Shown here piece by piece: positions 5,855 through 9,793 of a stretch of 9,793 nt of DNA (position 1 is its first letter; each line of letters begins with the position of its first letter). This DNA comes from Bifidobacterium breve. GTDB taxonomy: Bacteria; Actinomycetota; Acidimicrobiia; Acidimicrobiales; Ilumatobacteraceae. Location: contig CAMBPP010000048.1 in assembly GCA_945869715.1 (NCBI GenBank), positions 1 through 9,793 of the forward strand. Direction: 5' to 3'. The position numbers and the translations under genes were made by a program. The notes beneath the pieces were generated by a model. It searched no databases. It had not been told where the DNA came from and saw nothing but the letters and a program-made list of their open reading frames with translations.

Positions 5855-5882
5855 TCGTCTAGCGTTCTAAGCGGTGGGGAAC

Positions 5883-7412
5883 ATGACAAACACAATTGCT
5901 GTACAAATGTCTGGGGTCGTCAAACGATTCCCCGGAGTTGTTGCCAACGACGGCGTGGAGTTTGAACTTCGCCGCGGAGAAGTGCATGCGTTGCTCGGCG
6001 AAAACGGTGCCGGCAAATCTACCCTCTCCAATATTTTGACGGGTCTGTACAGGCCCGATGAAGGCACCATTGAACTCAATGGTGCCCCTGTTTCGTTTAG
6101 TTCGCCGCGCGATGCATTAAACGCCGGCATTGGCATGGTGCACCAACATTTCCGGTTGGTGGAAACATTTTCCGTCGCAGAAAACGTTGTGCTCGGCAAC
6201 CCCGACACTGCATTTCTTCTCGACACTGCTGCCATCAATGAACGCGTCAAAGAACTCGCCGCACGTTACGACATGGCCGTTGACCCCGAGGCTCGCATTT
6301 GGCAACTCAGTGTGGGCGAACAACAGCGTGTAGAAATTTTGAAAGTTCTGTATCGCGGTGCGCAGGTTCTCATTCTCGATGAGCCCACTGCGGTACTTAC
6401 ACCCATTGAAGCCGATGCGCTGTTTCGCACCTTGCGTGCAATGACCGCTGAAGGTCGCACTGTTATTTTCATTTCGCACAAACTCGACGAAGTAATGGCG
6501 GTATCCGATCGCATTACCGTTCTGCGCGGTGGCCGCACGGTTGGCACTGTCGACACCTCGACTACCAACAAGCGTGACCTCGCCAGCATGATGGTGGGTC
6601 GCAATGTGGAATTCACTCGCGTACAACGCAAAACACCTGCGCAAGCAAACGACATCGTCTTGCACGTAGAAAATCTTGGTGGGCACGACGACCGTGGTCG
6701 CGATGCGCTTCATGGCATCACGCTCACTGTTGGTCGTGGAGAAATTGTCGGAATTGCCGGTGTTGCTGGCAACGGACAACGAGAACTTGCTGAGGTCATT
6801 GCAGGCATGCGCCACGCCACCACTGGTTCGGTGAGCGTTGAAGGAAAAATATTGCAAAGCGGCAAAGCACGCGCTGCAATTGCTGGAGGCGTTGCACATG
6901 TCCCTGAAGATCGCTTGCACACAGGTCTTGCTGCGGGACATTCAGTGGAAGACAACCTCGCGTTGAAGTCGTACCGCTCATCGCTTCTCTCGCGGTTTGG
7001 GTTACTACGTCGTCAAGCAATGCGCGATGGTGCTGTAGACCTTGTCGAGCGCTACGACGTAAAAACACCAAGTACTCAAACTGCTGTGCGCTTGTTGTCT
7101 GGTGGCAACGTGCAGAAAGTTTTACTTGCTCGTGAGTTTTCTACCGATCCAAAAGTTCTCATTGCCGCATCTCCCACGCGTGGGCTCGATGTTGGAGCCA
7201 TTGAATCGGTGCGCGAACGTTTAGTGGAAGCAGCCGATAGTGGTTTAGGGGTGCTTCTCATTAGTGAAGACCTCGACGAAATTATGTCGCTCGCTGACCG
7301 TATTGCCGTCATATACGAAGGTCGCATTGTTGCAGTCATTCCCGCCGACAAAGCCGACCGTGAAACCATTGGTTTGCTCATGGGTGGTTCGCACTTGGAG
7401 GCAACCTCATGA
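5883..7412 (+). CDS. ABC transporter ATP-binding protein, two ABC domains (NupO/YufO type)
   Basis: A 509-residue cytoplasmic ATPase that powers the nucleoside/purine importer. Domain 1 has a full ATP site: Walker A GENGAGKST (39-47), Q-loop Q88, signature LSVGEQQR (142-149), Walker B LILDEPTA with E167, and switch H199. Domain 2 is catalytically degenerate, as usual in this sugar/nucleoside subfamily: the Walker A position reads GVAGNGQ (293-299) without GKS/T, the Walker B region is LIAASPTRGLD with no Asp-Glu pair, and the switch His is replaced in ISEDLDE, while the signature LSGGNVQK (405-412) is intact. ATG 5883 was chosen over GTG 5874 because the G-rich stretch 5873-5879 can act as its ribosome site. 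The stop overlaps the next start (ATGA at 7409-7412), and a good GGAGG (7397-7401) inside its 3' end serves the permease. Confidence 0.95.
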   Translation: MTNTIAVQMSGVVKRFPGVVANDGVEFELRRGEVHALLGENGAGKSTLSNILTGLYRPDEGTIELNGAPVSFSSPRDALNAGIGMVHQHFRLVETFSVAENVVLGNPDTAFLLDTAAINERVKELAARYDMAVDPEARIWQLSVGEQQRVEILKVLYRGAQVLILDEPTAVLTPIEADALFRTLRAMTAEGRTVIFISHKLDEVMAVSDRITVLRGGRTVGTVDTSTTNKRDLASMMVGRNVEFTRVQRKTPAQANDIVLHVENLGGHDDRGRDALHGITLTVGRGEIVGIAGVAGNGQRELAEVIAGMRHATTGSVSVEGKILQSGKARAAIAGGVAHVPEDRLHTGLAAGHSVEDNLALKSYRSSLLSRFGLLRRQAMRDGAVDLVERYDVKTPSTQTAVRLLSGGNVQKVLLAREFSTDPKVLIAASPTRGLDVGAIESVRERLVEAADSGLGVLLISEDLDEIMSLADRIAVIYEGRIVAVIPADKADRETIGLLMGGSHLEATS

Positions 7413-8518
7413 AATCGCCAGTGCGCTTAGAGCGCCGTTTAGAGCAGCCGAAATGGCTGAACTGGGCAATTCCTGTTATTTCATTATTAGGTGCGCTAGC
7501 CGTAGGCGCCATCGTGCTCTTGCTCACCGGCAAAAACCCTATTGATGTTTACCAACGTATTTTTGAACGTGGCTTTCTTTCTACACGCGCACTCACCGGC
7601 ACCTTGCGTACCGCAACACCATTTGCATTCACCGGGTTGTGCGCCGCAGCTGCATTCCGTTTAGGTGTCATCAACATTGGTGGTGAAGGCCAGTTGTACA
7701 TGGGTGCCATTGGTGCTTCATACGTTGGTCTTGTCATGGGTAACTCTTACCCAGTGGGCATTGTCATCATTGCTATGGTTTTTGCCGGAATGATTTTCGG
7801 CGGAATGTACGCAGGCTTTGTTGGGTTATTACGAGCGCAATTCAATACCAACGAAATTATTACTTCGCTCATGATGAACTACATCGCGGGTATTGTTTTG
7901 AACTACCTCATTTTCAACTCGCTCTCGTATTGGCGCGACCCGCGCTCGGCAGGTTTTCCATCTGGCAAGCCGCTCGACAAGCGGGCATTTTGGCCCTCGT
8001 ATGAAATTGGCGGCGTCGGCATTTCTTTCGGGCTCATACTTGCAGCCTTTGTCGCAATTGCTGTGTGGGTGCTCTACAAGCGCAGCCGCTTTGGTTTTGA
8101 AATTGGTGTCATTGCTGACTCGCCACGTGCAGCGCGTTACATCGGTATTCGCACCAAGACCACCATCGTCGTTGTTACTGCACTGTCTGGTGCGCTCGCT
8201 GGTATTGGTGGCGCAAGCCAGGTGGGCGACTTCACGCACTACCTCGATGCAAAGGGTTTACAACTCAACAGCTTTGGCTACACCGGAATTGTTGTTGCTG
8301 CACTTGCCCGCCTCAACCCACTCGGCGCCATTGTTGTAGCAATTTTGTTAGGTGGTCTCACCAACGCGGGTTACTCACTACAAGGACCCGACTTCCCCAG
8401 TGGTCTGGTGGGCACCTTGCAGGGGCTCATTCTCTTTACTGCAGTAGCCGGTGAAATTCTTATGAAGTACCGCGTGAAACGCAACACTGCTGCAAAGAAA
8501 GCGACGGTTGCATTGTGA
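7409..8518 (+). CDS. ABC transporter permease, nucleoside/purine type (NupP/YufP-like)
   Basis: A 369-residue inner-membrane subunit of the importer, of the branched-chain/nucleoside permease family (BPD_transp_2). After a basic cytosolic N-terminus come multiple hydrophobic spans, the first at about 20-40. Family motifs include FRLGVINIGGEGQLYMGAIG (83-102), FNTNEIITSLMMNYIAG (145-161), the cytoplasmic coupling segment ADSPRAARYIGI (236-247) and SGALAGIGGA (260-269). The C-terminus is basic (KYRVKRNTAAKK). The ATG overlaps the ATPase stop by 4 bp and has GGAGG 7 nt upstream; its own stop overlaps the next start by 4 bp, so translation is probably coupled. It should pair with the shorter permease downstream as a heterodimer. 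Confidence 0.94.
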   Translation: MKSPVRLERRLEQPKWLNWAIPVISLLGALAVGAIVLLLTGKNPIDVYQRIFERGFLSTRALTGTLRTATPFAFTGLCAAAAFRLGVINIGGEGQLYMGAIGASYVGLVMGNSYPVGIVIIAMVFAGMIFGGMYAGFVGLLRAQFNTNEIITSLMMNYIAGIVLNYLIFNSLSYWRDPRSAGFPSGKPLDKRAFWPSYEIGGVGISFGLILAAFVAIAVWVLYKRSRFGFEIGVIADSPRAARYIGIRTKTTIVVVTALSGALAGIGGASQVGDFTHYLDAKGLQLNSFGYTGIVVAALARLNPLGAIVVAILLGGLTNAGYSLQGPDFPSGLVGTLQGLILFTAVAGEILMKYRVKRNTAAKKATVAL

Positions 8519-9474
8519 ACAACAGTCTTCTCATTGTCATTTTAGCTTCCGCAATTTTTTACGGCACTCCATTACTTTTCGCTGCACTTGGCGGAGTGTT
8601 CACCGAGCGCAGTGGCGTACTCAACCTGGGCGTGGAAGGCATGATGCTCATTGGCGGAGTCAGTGGTGCTTGGGCATCACAACACATTGGTGGTTCAGCA
8701 TGGTTCACCGTGTTTGCTTCCATACTCGTTGCCATGTTTGCAGGCGGTTTAACTGCACTCCTTCACGCATTTTTGTGTGTCACATTGAAAGCAAACCAAA
8801 CCGTTGCCGGGCTCTCCATTACTATTTTTGCTGGTGCACTTGGCTTGTCGAGTTACTTTGCCAACGTGTGGAAAGTTGCAGCGCACCCGGTTACTCGCCC
8901 CATTCGCAAACTCGATGTCTTCGGCCTTGCCGATGCTCCTGTTGTCGGCCCACTGCTTTTCAATCACACCATTCTCACTTATGTGAGTTGGGTGCTTGTT
9001 GCCGCATCATCGTTTTATCTGTTCCGCACAAAAACTGGTTTGCAATTGCGTGCTGTGGGCGAGTCGCCACAAACAGCCGACGCAATGGGAATCAACGTGG
9101 TGAAATACCGCTACTTCCACACCGTTTTGGGCGGCATGCTTGCCGGCATTGGTGGCGCCTTCTATAGCCTCGCCATTGTTTCCACATGGGTTGACGGCCT
9201 CACTAAGGGTGCCGGCTGGATTGCCATTGCACTTGTTATTTTCGGATTCTGGCGCCCCGACCTCACTCTTGTTGGTGCTTACCTTTTCGGTGCTCTGCAA
9301 TCACTCGGCACTACTTTGAAAGCACGCAGTTTTCATATCTCTGGTGACCTTCTCGATGCACTTCCGTTCATCATGACCATTGTTGTTCTCGTATTGGTTT
9401 CTAGTCGTTTCGCTCACAAGCGTCTTGGCGCTCCGGCAGCTCTTGGCGTTCCTTACGAACGCGAAGAACGATGA
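8515..9474 (+). CDS. ABC transporter permease, nucleoside/purine type (NupQ/YufQ-like)
   Basis: A 319-residue membrane subunit, partner of the preceding permease. The family hallmark GGVFTERSGVLNLGVEGMML lies at about 26-45. The coupling segment ESPQTADAMGINV is at 183-195, GMLAGIGGAFYSLA at 207-220 and AGWIAIALVIFGFWRP at 233-248, with multiple hydrophobic spans over the full length. The start is GTG 8515, forming a GTGA overlap with the previous stop; no strong ribosome site is seen, so coupled translation is likely. No ATG lies near the expected N-terminus, and the protein begins at the usual distance from the TERSGV motif. The stop overlaps the ATG of a Rieske oxygenase gene (ATGA, 9471-9474). 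Confidence 0.94.
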   Translation: MNNSLLIVILASAIFYGTPLLFAALGGVFTERSGVLNLGVEGMMLIGGVSGAWASQHIGGSAWFTVFASILVAMFAGGLTALLHAFLCVTLKANQTVAGLSITIFAGALGLSSYFANVWKVAAHPVTRPIRKLDVFGLADAPVVGPLLFNHTILTYVSWVLVAASSFYLFRTKTGLQLRAVGESPQTADAMGINVVKYRYFHTVLGGMLAGIGGAFYSLAIVSTWVDGLTKGAGWIAIALVIFGFWRPDLTLVGAYLFGALQSLGTTLKARSFHISGDLLDALPFIMTIVVLVLVSSRFAHKRLGAPAALGVPYEREER

Positions 9475-9793
9475 CCACCGACAACACTCCTACTGCACTC
9501 ACGAATACCTCATTGGGGTTACGTCGCGCATGGCATCCGGTGTTGCGTAGCGCAGACCTTTTACACAATGCACCTCAACGTGTGATGTTGCTCGGCGAGC
9601 CATACGTGCTGACGCGCATCAACGACACACTCACCGCATTCGTCGACAAGTGCCCGCATCGCAACGCACGGCTCTCTGATGGTTGCGTAGTTGGCGAGCA
9701 TTTGCAGTGCCCGTATCACGGTTGGGAATATACAGCGCAAGGTGACCTTGCTCATGTTCCTGCACTCGGCGCCGGCGCAACACTGCCGCCAAA
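9471..9793 (+). CDS. Rieske non-heme iron oxygenase, 5' part (VanA-like type)
   Basis: The first 107 residues of a second Rieske oxygenase, cut by the right edge. The chain opens with GLRRAWHPVLRSADL (16-30), typical of the vanillate demethylase-like branch. The Rieske [2Fe-2S] motif is C61-P-H63, then 16 residues, then C80-P-Y-H83-G-W. This spacing and the CPHRNARLSDG context differ from the 2016-3167 oxygenase, so the two are not recent duplicates. The catalytic domain is beyond the window. The ATG sits inside the stop of the permease gene (ATGA), so it is very likely co-transcribed and co-translated with the importer, which suggests that its substrate enters through that importer. VanA-type members often remove O- or N-methyl groups, and a Rieske enzyme (HpxD) oxidises purines in Klebsiella; neither role is proven here. 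Confidence 0.88.
   Translation, partial: MTTDNTPTALTNTSLGLRRAWHPVLRSADLLHNAPQRVMLLGEPYVLTRINDTLTAFVDKCPHRNARLSDGCVVGEHLQCPYHGWEYTAQGDLAHVPALGAGATLPP

Noticed and set aside
6117..6941. A 274-codon open frame on the - strand inside the ATPase gene.
   Set aside because: It is antisense to a clear ABC ATPase with all motifs in place; low-complexity composition and no recognisable domain.
6172..7300. Second ABC domain of the ATPase lacks Walker A Lys and the Walker B Asp-Glu pair.
   Set aside because: This degeneration is the normal state in the nucleoside/sugar importer subfamily and is not a sign of decay.

Overview
The window looks like a piece of an actinobacterial chromosome. My best guess is an aquatic member of the Acidimicrobiia (Ilumatobacter-like). 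The reasons are moderate G+C by eye, frequent TTG/GTG starts, the style of the lipoprotein signal and acidic Thr/Asp/Met linker, a LysM plus lysozyme-like exoprotein, and TAnnnT-type -10 boxes. The lineage is inferred, not proven. No mobile element, CRISPR array or phage gene is visible.

Layout from left to right. (1) The 3' end of a BMP-family (PnrA-like) ABC substrate-binding protein gene on the + strand, ending in a strong hairpin terminator. (2) A convergent guanine deaminase gene on the - strand. (3) A Rieske non-heme iron oxygenase alpha-subunit gene on the + strand, divergent from the deaminase with only 39 bp between them. (4) A - strand block: tRNA-Ser(GCT), a LysM/lysozyme-like secreted protein and tRNA-Arg(ACG); both tRNAs encode CCA. 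(5) A + strand operon from 4536 to the right edge: a second BMP lipoprotein, a double-domain ABC ATPase, two permeases of the nucleoside/purine type (NupO/NupP/NupQ-like) and the start of a second, different Rieske oxygenase. The last four genes are chained by 4-bp start/stop overlaps.

How the genes may work together. The importer (lipoprotein, ATPase, two permeases) belongs to the class that takes up purine nucleosides or bases. Guanine deaminase turns guanine into xanthine. The two Rieske oxygenases are candidates for a further oxidation or N-demethylation of an imported purine. The idea that one of them replaces xanthine dehydrogenase (as the Rieske enzyme HpxD does in Klebsiella) or demethylates methylxanthines (as NdmA/NdmB do in Pseudomonas) is inference from context. 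No oxygenase reductase is present in the window.

The two BMP genes are close paralogues: a hand alignment gives 137 of 188 residues identical with no gaps. They flank the deaminase/oxygenase/tRNA segment. The leader of the second BMP gene carries a 35-bp dyad and a second inverted repeat that look like regulatory sites. No stretch over 300 bases lacks a gene.
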